A stretch of DNA of 64,000 nucleotides, taken from Cladorhizidae sp. MBARI D1340-BT2. Lineage: Eukaryota; Porifera; Demospongiae; Poecilosclerida; Cladorhizidae. The position numbers and the translations under genes are program-made. Of this stretch, positions 44,648 through 57,000 are shown in pieces (position 1 is the first letter of the stretch; the number at the start of each line of letters is the position of its first letter). The notes beneath the pieces are model-generated. The model was not told the origin of the DNA. It worked only from the letters and a program-made list of their open reading frames with translations, and did no database searches. Where the stretch lies: positions 41,344,187 through 41,408,186 of the forward strand of contig JAQNBH010000003.1 of the NCBI GenBank assembly GCA_028752905.1, read 5' to 3'.

Positions 44648-44947
44648 TCAAATAATGGTGCATGTATTGTCCCACCACTGGAAATATCCACTACATAGAC
44701 ACTGCTTCAACCATCCCCTCCATTCCTCAGGAGACTGATCCTTAGTCCTCTTCTTAGCAAGAACTTCTAGAAAGAAGTCTAATAACACTATTGTCACAGG
44801 TGACTGAGTGTCCAATAGTGCTTCGACCTTCTCTCCTTCCAACTCCACATTTGCCATTGATTTGTGGTATAGGTGCCAGCCTGTGCCGTCTGCATGAGCC
44901 GTTGAAGAGACAGAGAGTATAATTATAGTGGCTGTCGCCTTCCACAT
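44648..44947 (-). pseudogene. gypsy protease relic with altered active site
   Basis: Contains VELEGEKVEALLDTQSPVTI. The family active site is D-T/S-G; here the Gly is replaced by Gln, which would abolish activity. Upstream text is only partly gag-like. Confidence 0.65.
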
Positions 44948-45083
44948 AGCCTCATCTACACAATTATCATCCTCCTCGCACTCCTCTTACTTTTTTCCCT
45001 GTTACTAGGTTAGCCACTTTTCTATCTCTTCCTCTTTGGTCTATTCCTGGTGTCTCGGCAGGTCCCTCCTTATCTCTGGCAGG

Positions 45084-45833
45084 TCACTTGTTCCTGTAGT
45101 GACCATATGCCCCACAACCATAAAACCAGATAAGAGACTTCTGCCCACCTGCTGAAATAGGCCATTGTTCTGGTGAGTTTTTGCTCTTTTCAGGCTGGTA
45201 GGACCTCAGGAAATTCTGCCTCACAGTAGCAACTCTGTGTTGACAACAAGGCCAAGTCACAAAATTTGGCTTCCTTGAAAATGCCTTAGCTAGGAGGGTA
45301 TCCATGTCCTCTTCAATTCCAGCCACCTTTAATTTAAGCTCTGGCTAGCAAGCCTGAAGAAAACTGGGAAGATAGCACTGATCTTCCCATGCACATAGCT
45401 TCAGGACTACCCTGCAGCCTGCTAAGATATGCCTTCTGGAATACCCCACACAATACATGTGCATTGTATTCAACTGATTCCTTCTCCTCTGCTTCCATTC
45501 ATGAAACAGACTGCTTTCCACTGCCTGTATCCTTACAGGTGTGAAGTGTTTAATTATTGCAGTAGCCATCTCTTCATAGCTGCCATGCTGTTAAGGTGTC
45601 CTTAGCTTGTAAAAGTCATCTCGGATCCTTGTCACAAGGTTTATGTGCCTAGTCAGACCATCCCACTCGTAAATTCTAGCAACCAGCTCAAGTAGCTCCA
45701 GCCATTCTTTTACAGTCTCCCTGTCTCTGTCAGTATTTGTTATCCAATCAAATTTTGATAGAGGAGGCAGATACGCAGCAAGAAGAACAGTTGACATTGC
45801 TGCAATAATTCCAACTCCATCTGCTGCAGTCAC
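45084..45833 (-). pseudogene. gypsy gag relic
   Basis: LPPLSKFDWITNTDRDRETV, then EWLELLELVARIYEWDGLTR and HINLVTRIRDDFYKL match the N-terminal gag pattern of this superfamily. FTPVRIQAVESSLFHEWKQR follows in another frame, and a partial knuckle (CGAYGHYRNK) at 45,084-45,120. Frames change at least twice. Confidence 0.7.
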
Positions 45834-46200
45834 ACCTGAACTCTACTAATCACTTATATCAATGCCACTCACTACTCCAGCAACATTCCTCAGGCTACTA
45901 CTCGCAGAGCAAACACTACCATGTTACCACTTCTAATAGTACCACTTCCAATGCTACCATTCCCAGTACTGGAACTCAAAACTATACCATTACCCATGCT
46001 ATCAGTTACAATAGTACCAAACGAAACATCAAAGGATCCACCAACAGAACTATCACCATCCGACTGCCACTTCCTATACAACCCCTTATAGTAGTGCTAC
46101 TTCCTCTGACACTATAACTGCCAGCACTCTACTAGCGACCAGCACCACTCCCTGTCAAACAAGTGTTCATAACAACCCTAGTCCCATTACCTATTATTGC

Positions 46201-46422
46201 TGTAGTGACTAGATAGCCAGAGCACTCAAATTGTAATGGTCAATAAAAACTCAAGAGGATAGTTGCAACCCAGACACACACATAAATATACACAAATACC
46301 TAAGTTGGCCATGCAGGGTCCTAAACAAATAATGAACAACGAAAGGCAAAAGGCTGGCTATTGAGTTCACTGAGCATGCTCAAAAGATCAATCACGTCAT
46401 GAATAAGCTTACAGTTATTACA
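46201..46422 (-). repeat. 3' LTR of nested gypsy
   Basis: On the plus strand starts TGTAGTGACTAG and ends GTTATTACA. Aligned to the LTR at 50,513-50,738 by shared GGTCAATAAAAACTCAAG, AGTTGCAACCCAGACACAC and CTATTGAGTTCACTGAGCAT. Confidence 0.93.
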
Positions 46423-46434
46423 TTCCTCCCTCAC
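46423..46434 (-). promoter_or_regulatory. Polypurine tract of nested gypsy
   Basis: GTGAGGGAGGAA on the minus strand stands directly before the 3' LTR, the expected plus-strand priming site. Confidence 0.75.
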
Positions 46435-46578
46435 TAGTTTGAGGTTCAGCTACCAAAATTTTGGTCCATAATAAACAGGCTCGTGGTGATCTATGAGAAG
46501 GTGCAGTTGAAGGCAGAACTACTTGGCCTCTTGGGTGGCCTGCCGTCGAGGGTGCAATTATGGTTGGTAATATTCTCT

Positions 46579-47600
46579 CTAGAGGAGAACTTGTGTGGTT
46601 GTGTCTTGACCATTGGGTGCCTCAACTACAGTGGAAGTTTGTATGTCAATGATGTTCCCTCCTGGGTCATCAATTGTTGATGATGTTCCTGAACGAATGT
46701 GGTTCACGTGTCGGCGAACTATTCGTTCATTAGTTAATGTCACATGATAAGACAAAGGACCCTTGACCTGAGACACAGTTCCAGTTAACCAGCTCCCAGG
46801 AGTAAAATCTTTCACAAACACCTGATTACCCATTTCAAATTTCCTGAGCTTGACTCTGGTGTCGTGATTCTTCTTCTGTGCATCCTGCTTCTGCTGTACT
46901 TTAGCAGCTAGTTGTGGTTTCAGTAAATCCTACTGTGACCATGCAATCCTTCCCAACAAGAGTTCAGCTGGTGTTAGTCCTGTTGTGGTGTGTGAAGTGA
47001 GGTGATTCCAGAACAGGAACCTCGAAACTCTGTTGTCCAGCGAGACAGTGGTCGTTTTCTTCATATGTTCTTTGAAAATCTGGACCGCTAAACCATTACT
47101 TACTGGCAGGATGGTAAGGTGACGACTTAACATGGTGAATCACATTGTTCTCCATGAATGTTGTAAATTGAGTGATCGTAAAAGGGGTACCATTGTCAGT
47201 CACTAGTATCTCTGGCAGACCATGTGTGGTAAATATTGATCGCAGATGTTCGATAGTGATGGTTGAAGTGGCGGCAGATAGTGGCTTCACTTCTAACCAT
47301 TTAGAGTAAGCATCAACGAGTATGAGAAACATTCAGCCTTGAAATGGGCCTGCAAAATCTGCATGAAGTCTCTCCCTAGGGTGTTTGGGATACTCCCACG
47401 GGTGTAGTGGTACGTACTGGCGTAGGATTATGTCTTATTCGTTGACAGGGATCACATTGTTTCACTTTCTCTTCCAGATCATGGTCAATGCCGGGCCACC
47501 AAATGAACAAACAGGCCTTCATCCTTGTGTTGCCTGGGTGTCCCTCATGTAGCAGATCCATGACTCTGATTATACCTGCAGGTGTAATGACCACTCTGTT
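46579..47600 (-). pseudogene. gypsy integrase (nested element)
   Basis: Zinc finger LLHEGHPGNTRMKACLFIWW with QCDPCQRI (HHCC). The core follows after a stop near 47,334: FLILVDAYSKWLEVKPL, then ILVTDNGTPFT (second Asp) and SPYHPASK, where another stop falls just before the expected Glu region. The C-terminal part (FVKDFTPGSWLTGTVSQVKG) contains the usual fold of this clade. Non-functional. Confidence 0.85.
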
Positions 47601-47619
47601 TCCTCTGAGAGGGCATCCA

Positions 47620-48335
47620 TCATGACAGAGAGCTCATCCTGGCACTGATGAAAGGGTGTAAGTGTTCCTTTGCTTGAGTGATGCCACCTACGGAGTCCTT
47701 CACCTTGGATAGCGCAGGATCTTTGGATGTCCACTGCTTAATTTGAGTAGCAGTGACAGGAGATGAGCTGAGGGTTTCCATCAGTAGTGGCTGAATGGGT
47801 ACCTTCAATGGAACATCCGGCAAGGATAGGCAACTGAACAGGTCAGCATTTGTGTGCTGCATCCCTGGCTTGTACAAGATGTTGTAGTCATAGCCTCCCA
47901 AAGTCAGAGCCCATATCTGTATCCTAGCAGTGGCCATAGTTGGTGTGGCACTGGTTTCCTTGAAGAGATGTTGGAGAGGTTTATGGTCCGACAGAATCAC
48001 GAAGTGTTGACAAAAATGTATTGGTGGAAGCAAAGACTGCAGCCAGCCCCTCTTTCTCGCGTTGAGAGTATTTCTTTTCAGCTGGTGCCAGTGACTTTGA
48101 TGCAAATCCAATGGGCTTCTGTTGGCCATCAGTCTCCAAATGCGAGAGAACTGCTCCAGCACCATACAGTGAAGCATAACAGGCCAAAATGAGCTCCTTG
48201 GAAAGGTCGTAGTGCACTAACAGGTAATCTGATGTGAGCAACGACTTCACCTCTTTGTAGGCTTCCTTCTGTTTGTTACCCAAGGTCCATATCATTTCCT
48301 TTTGAGGTAACCTGTACAGTGGGGCAAGAACATGA
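47620..48335 (-). pseudogene. gypsy RNase H (nested element)
   Basis: Shows QKEAYKEVKSLL, then LYGAGAVLSHLETDGQQKPI and GFASKSLAPAEKKYSQREKE, the RNase H pattern of Ty3/gypsy. HFVILSDHKPLQHLFKET and QHTNADLFSCLSLP follow in another frame. The break lies at about 47,990-48,050. Confidence 0.85.
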
Positions 48336-48354
48336 AATAAATCTGGTTGAAATT

Positions 48355-49040
48355 TTAGTAGTGGGATACGTCTTGTTGAGCTGGAGCTTTCTGGATGGCC
48401 TCGACTTTCTCCATGGTGGGCTGCAAACCTTCTGCAGAGATTCTGAAACCCAAATATTCTACATGAGACAACATGAACGAGCACTTGCTTAGTTTGAGTT
48501 TGAGGCTTGCTTGCTCCAGCTGTGTCAGGACTGCTTCAATGTTTGTCAAATATTCCTCAGCTGTTCGACCAGACACCAAGATGTCATCAATATAGATGCA
48601 CACTCCAGGTAAGCCCTTCAGCATGCTCTCATGATGTGGTGGAACAGTGAAGGAGTGGATGAAATTCCAAACGGAAGTCTGTTCACTCTGTATAGACCTT
48701 TGTGTGTGTTGATAGTCACCAACACTCTCGACTTGTGGTCCAAGAGTACATGGTGTCAGCCAGATCTAATTTAGAGAACACTGTCCCCCCAGAAAGTGAT
48801 GCAGATATATCTTCAATTCTAGGCAATGGGTAAGTATCGACCATTGTTGCTTGATTCACAGTGATCTTATAATCACCACATAGCTTAATTGGCCATCTTT
48901 CTTCAACACTTGGCACCACTTGGGTAGCCCACTCTGAGAATTTCACCGGTTCTAGGATTCCTTCCCTCACCCGACGATCGATTTCCTCTCCTCTTCCTTG
49001 GCTCGGATGGCAAAAGGTACTGGGTGGGCTTGGCAAAACT
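48355..49040 (-). pseudogene. gypsy reverse transcriptase (nested element)
   Basis: Includes RRVREGILEPVKFSEWATQV, CGDYKITVNQATMVDTYPLP, FSKLDLADTM and, in another frame, CIYIDDILVSGRTAEEYLTN with the YIDD form of the catalytic box, and LSHVEYLGFRISAEGL. Frames break at about 48,720 and 48,630. Confidence 0.88.
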
Positions 49041-49058
49041 TAGGCTGAACATCAGGCT

Positions 49059-49470
49059 TCACATGCAGCTAAGCAGTGATTCCTGCAATCTTTCCAAGAT
49101 CCAGCCTGTAAAGGTGCGTGTGCTTGTCCAGAATTCTGTTGAGCTGATTTTTGATCTTGCCTGCACTTGATGCAGGTGTATGCAGTCTAACTTGAACTGA
49201 TGTAACCAGTCCCGGCCCATGAGGTTGGGTCCATCTCCTGCTACGATCAAGAGATTCAGGGATACCTTATGGTTCTTGTATGTTACATCCACATCTACTG
49301 CTCCATCAACAGATATCTCCTCCCCTGTGTATAGGTGGGCAGCTTTGTCCTTGGGACCTTGATGGTTGGGGCCTGAGTTCCTGACCAGGTTGTATCGTAG
49401 GTATGGTGGCTGATGATGAAGAGAGTGGCTCCTGTGTCCACCTTAAGGCATTGCCAACTAATACGAGAGT
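49059..49470 (-). pseudogene. gypsy protease (nested element)
   Basis: KVDTGATLFIISHH near 49,440 is the retropepsin active site, and LIVAGDGPNLMGRDWLHQFK near 49,200 the conserved Gly-Arg-Asp-Trp-Leu end of the protease. The intervening text is in more than one frame. Confidence 0.82.
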
Positions 49471-49563
49471 TTCTCTGTTGTGTTAGGTTAGTTAGCTATT
49501 GTTACACTGGAGAAGAATTTACTTTAGCTACAAATTTCCTACATGTCAGTGAGCTCTAAACAT

Positions 49564-50495
49564 CTAAAATAATATTAAAACAAAACAAACAAACAGTGCG
49601 ACCTGTATGTTCAGTTTCACGAACAGGGGATGACTTTCTGATGAGCGAAAATTATACATTGGGTACTCTGGGAGCTCTTCTTCCATAGCTTTGGCAACTC
49701 TGTGTGTAGGTTTCTTCCCAAACTTCTTAGGTAGTAGTTGTCGCTTATGAAGTTGTTGCCACTGTGATTTTTGCTGTTGTGGTTGTTTTTGTCCTTTGCT
49801 GCCCTTCTGCTGGCAGACCACAGCAATGTGTCCCTTTTTGTGGCAAAAGAAACAGTCTTCCTCGATGTACCTGCATTTAGATGGATTGTGATTGCCACTG
49901 CAACGGTAGTAGCAGCGCTCCCACTCCTTTGTGTTTGAAATGGTGATGGCAGTTTGCTGAAGTTATTGGGAGGTGGGAGTGAATGAATATTGTGAACCTT
50001 CTTCTTTACGTCCACCAAGATCCTTTACTTCTCTCTCAGCTGCCTCCATTGCTAGTAGCAGCTTCAGAGCCTTGTCATAGGTTAAGACTTCTGACAAGAG
50101 AAGCTGTCACCATTTCTCGTTCGCTAGACAACAGACTAAGTGGTCTCTCGACATCTGATTCAGCGTGTTGCCGAAGTGGCAGTGCTCGACCAGTTGCTTG
50201 AGCTGGGAGATATAGAGGGCAATTGATTTATGCGGGTAGCGAACATGACTGTTGAACGGACAGCGTTGAACAATCTCTGAAGGGGTTGGTTGAAAATGTT
50301 TGGTCATCTTCTCGACGATGACTTCAAACTATCGCTGGGTGCCTCATGTGTCAAAACGTCCTTGACCTGTATGTGGCAGGGCCACAGGTACTGATGAGAA
50401 CAGCTCGCTGCTTGCCGGCGTTGTCAATATGGAGTATTGCTTGGTGCGTTCGATGTAAGATTTCCAGTCGTCATTGTTCGGCTCGAATTCCCAAG
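49564..50495 (-). pseudogene. gypsy gag with two zinc knuckles (nested element)
   Basis: Capsid text MTKHFQPTPSEIVQRCPFNS and QLKQLVEHCHFGNTLNQMSR leads to two CX2CX4HX4C knuckles, CYYRCSGNHNPSKC and CFFCHKKGHIAVVC, and a Gln/Lys-rich tail. Stops are present at about 50,107 and in the capsid start. Confidence 0.85.
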
Positions 50496-50497
50496 AT

Positions 50498-50509
50498 ACT
50501 TCGTTGCCA
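50498..50509 (-). promoter_or_regulatory. Primer binding site of nested gypsy
   Basis: TGGCAACGAAGT on the minus strand follows the 5' LTR after three T residues and starts with the CCA complement. Confidence 0.75.
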
Positions 50510-50512
50510 AAA

Positions 50513-50738
50513 TGTAGTGACTAGCTAGCTAGAGCATTCAAATTATAAATGGTCAATAAAAACTCAAGTCATAGTTGCAACCCAGACACACATATATATA
50601 TATACAAAAAGGTATATCGGCCGCACAGGGGCCTAAACAAACAATGAACAACGAACAAAGGACAAAAGCTGGCTATTGAGTTCACTGAGCATGCTCACAA
50701 TAATCTATCACATCATGAATAAGCTTACAATTATTACA
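50513..50738 (-). repeat. 5' LTR of nested gypsy
   Basis: 226 bp, with the same ends as the left LTR (TGTAGTGACTAG and TTATTACA on the plus strand). Substitutions and small indels against the partner show considerable age. Confidence 0.93.
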
Positions 50739-51430
50739 ATTCCTAATGCTACGTGTGAGACCAATCTCATTAGCTCTGGTCACTGTCAACTTGACACTGT
50801 AGAATCAGCATGGCAAGAGGCTCATTTATGGTTGCCACACTATCATTTCAACCAAAGGGTAGGCCCTGTGGGTGCTTGTGTGACGAACCAATGATGGTCA
50901 GCACCCACTGTTGCTGGCTCTTCAAAAGTCACTGACTCCTGACTACTGCATCATGACTTCAGATACTGACACTCTCCATTGAAAGAACAACTCGTACTCT
51001 CAAGTGGATCTTGCCAACTTCTTCCTTCAGCCAATTCTACATGTGACTGCAACTTCAGCTGCTTAGCATCCTCTTCTCATGACTCTCCCCTTTCTCTCAT
51101 TCCTTCTGTACCATTTGATACCCTCCAACACTGCTGACTGACTGACCTCTAAAAAAAATTTCTTCAAGTCCTAACAATGGGCATTCAGCTTCTCCAAACA
51201 GGTCTCCTTTACTGCTAGCAGATTCCATAGCTCATCAAGTGCTTGTTAATGTTCTTATGAATATCGCAACAACTGGTCATAGAGTGCCTCGTCAGCAGCC
51301 AAATGCTCATTTTCTTCTAAAGTTGGTCTAGCTCTTCTGCGATAGCATCACTTAATGCTCCTGCCTTTTGATGCTTTTCTCTCAGATGTGTGTTCTTGAC
51401 TTCGAGCTCCTCATTTGTTAGCTATAGATT
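50739..51430 (-). mobile_element. Decayed gypsy, right part (gag leader and coiled coil)
   Basis: The Ser/Thr-rich leader from 46,200 appears to resume here. At 51,190-51,430 the minus strand reads NEELEVKNTHLREKHQKAGA then LSDAIAEELDQL, a coiled coil as found at the N-terminus of several gag proteins, with stops. The join at 46,200/50,739 supports insertion of the inner gypsy into this one. Confidence 0.55.
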
Positions 51431-51715
51431 GTCCACAATCACGTACATATATACAAAAGTGATGTACCATAACTTGGAATTAGTTCATTGGTGGATATAA
51501 CCACAAAACTACATTTCATGAATTATTAGGAATTTATTTTTATAAAAGCTGACAACAAAAACTATAGTGCATAGGCGTAGGACAAGGTCAGGCGGACCGG
51601 CGACCGCCGGACCAATATTTGGCTTAAAAAAAATATTAAAAAAACAAAAAAAATAATAAAAAATAAAAAATAAATAAATTTAAAAAAATTAAAAAAACCT
51701 TAATTTATTTTTTAA
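51431..51715. other. Spacer with A-rich simple sequence
   Basis: No gene. CATAGGCGTAGGACAAGG at about 51,569 resembles the start of hAT-like elements and may be the left end of the following transposon. A run of AAAATAAAAAATAAATAA covers 51,620-51,710. Confidence 0.4.
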
Positions 51716-54069
51716 GTGACGCATGCGCTACAGTTGAACACATCGATGGCTGAACCAACCCCACACCAGCCTCGAAACTATCTATATCCTTCGAGATCTT
51801 TCGGGGGGAAAGGAGAGACGAGGTGTTTTAAGGCTGCTTGGTTTGAGCAATGGCCTTGGCTCCACTACCAGGAGGTTAGTGATTCAGTACTTTGCTGCTA
51901 TTGCTCGCAGGCAGGCAAAAGTAACTTACTACCGAAAGGTCTCAGCAGCAAACGAGAAGAATCCTTAGTAAGTAAAGGATTTGTAAACTGGAAGGATGCC
52001 TGCTCCAGCTTCAGGTGAGTCATTCAGATGTTTGTATCAACATAGTTAGTTAAAGCTATTCTAACTTTTAAAGGCGGCATCAGACAGCGAAGTTTTATAT
52101 TGATGCTACCCAGGCAATTTGCACTCGACAAGCAGATGTTGGGGTGATGGTCAGTCGTGCCCACAGTGAGCAGAAAGAATTAAATGGAAGAATGCTCATT
52201 AGCATTTTACAGAATGTGCAGTTCCTTGGAAGACAGGGACTCGCTTTCAGGGGGCACGAGGACAATGACAGCAATTTGATACAGTTGATGAAGCTAAGAA
52301 GCCATGATCAGCAGGTAAGGATAAGTCCAAGTGAAGTGATTAATTTGACAAGTATTGTTATGAGGTGCTTTGGAATAATAAATGAATTGGTTATATGCAG
52401 GGTGTTACTGAGTGGCTTAGCAAGAAGGCTGATAAGTACACTAGTCCGGAAATTCAAAATGAAGTCATACAATTGATGTCACACACTATTCTCCGAGAAT
52501 TGATCAAGGAAGTGCAACAGGTTGATTATTTTACAATCATGCTTGATGAATGTGTTGATTCATCAGATCACGAACAGCTAGCTGTGTGCATCAGGCATGT
52601 GGATACTAATCTAGTTGTCCACGAAGACTTCATTGGACTTTATCACTGCCCTGACATTAAAGCTAGTACTATTGTGTCTATTGTGAAAGACAATGTTACG
52701 GTTTAATCTTAACTTGTCTCGATGCCGGGGACAGTGTTATGACGGGGGAAGTAACATGGCAGGTAGTAGAAATGGAGTCAAGTCCCAAATATTACAGCAA
52801 GAGCCACGTGCACTTTTTACCCATTGTTATGGACATGCACTAAATCTTGCTGTTTCAGACTCAGTCAAACAGGTCCAACTACTGCAATCGAATATGGACA
52901 CAACTTATGAAATAAGCAAATTATTTCAATATTCACCCAAAAGGCAATCATTATTTGCAAACATCAAAGCCGATATGTTGCCCAGCACTGTTGGATTTCG
53001 TACACTATGCCCTACCCGTTGGACAGTACGAAATGAAACCTTTCGGAGTATATTGGAGAACTATGGTGTTATTTTGGAAGTGTGGGATGCAATACTAAGT
53101 GATCGTCCAGATTCTGAGACAAGGGCTCGAGTTAATGGTTTAGCAAGTCAAATGAGAATGTTTGATTACTTCTTTGGGGCATCTCTTCTCCACATCATTC
53201 TGCGGCACACCGACAACTTAAGCAAGACCTTGCAGCACACCAGCATGAGTGCATCACAAGGACAGAGTATTGCCCGGATGACCGTTAGTACCCTGCAGGT
53301 AAATGCATATTCATTTCCATAATATAGTGACATATTATATTATTATTATTGTTATGGTTTTAGTCAATGAGATGTGAAGAACAGTTCAAGCAATGGTGGG
53401 AACGTGTAACTATTGAAGGTGATAGGAATGGTGTTGAGGAACCCAAGTTGCCAAGGAAAAAAAAGAGCACCAATACGGTTTGATGACAGCAATAACACTG
53501 GCACTTCACCATTTACACCAGAAGAACACTACCGTGTTATTTATTTTGAAGCCCTGGATACTGTAACAAGTTGTATCAATGAAAGGTTTGAGCAGGAGGG
53601 TTATCGAATGTACAGCAAACTCGAGCGACTTTTGTTGAAAGGTGATGAAGGAAGTGAGAGCGATGAGGTATTCACTTTATACCATGACGACTTTGACCGA
53701 GATATGCTTCAGGTACAGCTTTCCACATTTGCATGTAATTACAAGATTGCAGAAGAAATGGGAATTCAAGGTGTCCTAGACATTATGAAGAGCATGTCAG
53801 CTGCTGAAAGAAGCCTCTTTTCAGAGGTGATTAAAGTAGCTCGTATTGTGCTTGTAGTACCAGCAACAAATTCGATCAGCGAAAGATCTTTTTCAGGAAT
53901 GCGTTGGGTAAAGACATATTTGAGGTCGACAATGATGCAGAAACGTCTCAATGCACTGATTATTCTGCACGTACACAAAGGAAAAACGGACACTTTAGAC
54001 TTAAAGTATATTGCCAATGAATTTTGTGCAAAAAGCGACTATAGACAAAATAAATTTCCTAAGTTTTAG
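51716..54069 (+). pseudogene. Spliced hAT-type (TTF zinc finger/DUF4371) transposase, two frameshifts
   Basis: Four exons: 51,716-52,014, 52,074-52,314, 52,401-53,298 and 53,364-54,069, joined at good donors (CAG|GTGAGT, CAG|GTAAGG, CAG|GTAAAT) and acceptors, with phases agreeing. Exon 1 carries a TTF-type zinc finger (TRCFKAAWFEQWPWL, LCCYC). Exons 2 and 3 resemble DUF4371 with DECVDSSDHEQLAVCIRHVD and CRGQCYDGGSNMAGS (second catalytic region), HCYGHALNLAVSD. Exon 4 ends with the hAT dimerisation motif ERSFSGMRWVKTYLRSTM and LNALIILHVHKG. One-base frame changes fall near 52,697 (a base missing) and in the A run at about 53,459 (a base extra). Otherwise it is complete, similar to ZMYM-like domesticated or transposon genes. 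It may be recent or affected by sequencing errors. Confidence 0.88.
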
Positions 54070-57000
54070 AATTTATTATATGTTTAATATATTTATAATA
54101 AGCCATGACAATGATATCCATGCATGTGTAATACCAATCCACCATATCAGTTCGCCTGACCAACACTTGAGAGACTGCTACACCCTTGTAGTGTGCATGT
54201 AAGCTGTAGCTACTAGTTACTGTTTTCACCCCAAGGCACAGTGTTGGAGCCTGAGCTTGCCAAGGATTTATTACTTCAAGTGAAAAATTCATTCCCTGAG
54301 TTGAGGTCCACCATCATTATTTCTCTCACAAGCTATAGCCACCAGGTCACAATACTGAAGAATAAAAAATGAGAAATTCTTGCTTAGCAACAGATAGGTG
54401 CATATTTTTCGACTCTGCTTGTAGGTTTGCTTGGTGACATGCTAGTCACAAATGGAATAGCATTAAATTGCTTAGCCTTCATCTTCAGCACTCCTTGAAT
54501 ATCTGACTTAACTAGGAATAATTTTTTCGAGTGTTATAATTTTTTTCTCAATAGAAAGAAGAACAAAGTTTACACTAGGAAGTATATTTCATGAATAATT
54601 TTGGGTCCAGGCCAGAGGGACACATTGAAAGTAGGTGACCATGTAAGGTATCAATTGTACTTGTAAACAAGAGCTTATCATATTTCTACTAATAAGTAGA
54701 CTTGACAAAAAAGTTAGTTCTGTAAATAAAGTTAGTCATACAAAAAAGCAAGTAAAGTCATTTGTTAATGGGTTAAGGTTACCTGTTTCCAATCTACATC
54801 ACACTTGCTATGGACTGTGAACATGTGGTGTAAATTAATCCTCATCAGAGTTTGATGATGTCAATTTTTTATGTAGCCTGTATACTATATAGAAGGATGA
54901 AGAAAAGTAACTACAAGTAACTTACTTAATATGATGACAGACACGCACACTGCTCCCCCCTCCCCCCCTAATTAGTTTTCTATTACTACAACTTCCTTTA
55001 CCTATCAATATAATGGTTAGGAGCATCCACTACTATATCGTTGTCTTTCATGAAGTAAGAGATTCTTGAACTATTAGTGGTATATGCTGATACATTCTTG
55101 TTCCATTTCTTTTATAATTACATCACCTCCTCAATAATCAACGAGATTTACTCTCTCAATGTTCGACTAGATGCTACATAATCAGTCTTGTTTCTATTTG
55201 TTAGTCAAAGTACTGACAAAAAGTGACTCTGCTTAATACCCGAGCTAACAAATCATAGATGTTCACAGTTATACACACATGCCTAAGTTGTATATATAGA
55301 CACATGACAGATTCATCACAAATTGGCTCTGAGCTGTTAACTGTTGTAACGAGGGAAGAAACTACTTCTTGGTTTGAAAACATGCATCTGTTTGCAGACT
55401 AAGCTTGGCCAGACTGAATAATGCATGCTAACAAGCGTGTTTATGAAATTTATAACCCTTACCTTTTTGACATGTTTGGCAACCCTTACCTTTTTTACAT
55501 GTTTGGCAGAATAATTAGGGCTGAACAAAGAAACGGATTAGTTGGGGGAAAGCATTTTTGGAGTCTTTCTAATACAATTATGATGAATGGAAATATTGTA
55601 TGCAAGTTATATATACATGTGACAGGGAAGAGGGATTGATAGATACACACACGCATAGATATGCAAGACAAAAATGTTTTATTTCAAACACAGATTTACT
55701 GGTCAAAAATGAAACAAGAATTTACAACAAATATTTACAGGACCCCTTATTTATTAATATAATGAAATTTATCAATCAAGCATAGATCTTCATCATATTA
55801 AAAGATAGCGATTCCGTAAATGTGTTTGTCCACATTGGTAAATGTTCATCAGCCTTTCTATTTCATTCAATTCTTCCACTGTGGAGCCAACAGCCAAGCC
55901 TCAGAAAGCCTAATTATTGAACTCTATAGATTTGGATAGGAAGGACCATTCTACATTACAAGAGTGTAGATAGAGTTTGACGTACTCTGATGTGTTGATA
56001 TGTAGTGTTGTGTGCAATGGCTAGCAGCTGGCGTGTAGTGCATATTTTTAGAATTATGCTATTTTGTAGAGACTTGTAAGACTGACTTGAACAGTAGCTT
56101 AGACTATAGGTCGAGGAGTTTTTGCTAGATAGCTGAGTCTTAATCGCATATTGCTATTGATGTTTATTATAGATTACTTGTTTCTCACCAAACTTTTAAG
56201 CATCACCTTAAATGTTCTCCTAATAGCTAAATAAGGAGCCTTCGATGAACCCTCATTACTAGTGAACCCCACAATTCCCAGCTCCACTAATCCAGGCACC
56301 ATCATAGCAAGTTGAGACTGGTTGAAATTGGTAGAGAATATGTCATTTTGATGATCTGCTGTTTCCCACACTACTATTTTATTGCATAGTGTATCTACGA
56401 GAACTATACTAATTTTTTTTGGTAATGTACATAATACTTATATAACCCACAAGCCTTACCTCTACTCTCTTGCATGCCACTGACTTTTATCTTACCCACA
56501 AGTTTTTGATGTAATATATTTAAAGCACACCAAGAGATCTATCTTTTGGCATTAAAATCATTAGGAAGTGAAAAGAAATTGTTAGTCCATTGGACAAGGC
56601 ACCTAGAAATCCTAGACCTTTATTAAGTAACCTTTATAACTCTCATGAAGTAAGCACTTATTAGTATACTCATGAGTTTGTTTTGTGAGGTTCTTTTACT
56701 GGTTGTCCAGCAACAATTTTACATCAAATTTCATCTAAAGATTCGTTATTGCTGGTGACTATGTGTATCTCCAGATAGGTAGGCTGGGTTAAAGTCACTA
56801 AACCCACATTATGGGACTTTTCTGTATGTAAACTTTTAAACTACGGAGGTAAAGTAATAATGAAAACTGTTCTATAGCATTGTGTTTTTTATTTTATCAT
56901 AGTAGCCTGTGTTTCTGTGTCAATGTTCTAAAGGAGATGGTGGTTCATGTGAGAAAATGCATTGGCTGTCAGGATAGGCTAGCTGAGAGTGTGGCCATGC

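Larger units (their letters stand above)
43860..46200 (-). mobile_element. Decayed Ty3/gypsy element, left part (host of nested gypsy)
   Basis: Minus-strand relics read right to left: gag (45,345-45,833), zinc knuckle (about 45,084-45,120), protease (44,648-44,900) and an RNase H/integrase linker (LETGV, NDKAKELVV, YVAKDKTLRLIP at about 43,860-44,060). RT is not found, so pol is internally deleted. All parts have stops. The gag leader is cut at 46,200 by another gypsy and resumes at 50,739. Confidence 0.72.
46201..50738 (-). mobile_element. Ty3/gypsy element with both LTRs, nested in an older gypsy
   Basis: 4.5 kb with LTRs of 222 bp (46,201-46,422) and 226 bp (50,513-50,738), a polypurine tract and a primer site at the expected places. 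Flanking 5-mers are ATTGC and ATTCC, an imperfect target duplication. The two LTRs differ at many positions and all genes contain stops, so the insertion is old. Domain order on the minus strand: gag, protease, RT, RNase H, integrase. Confidence 0.9.
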
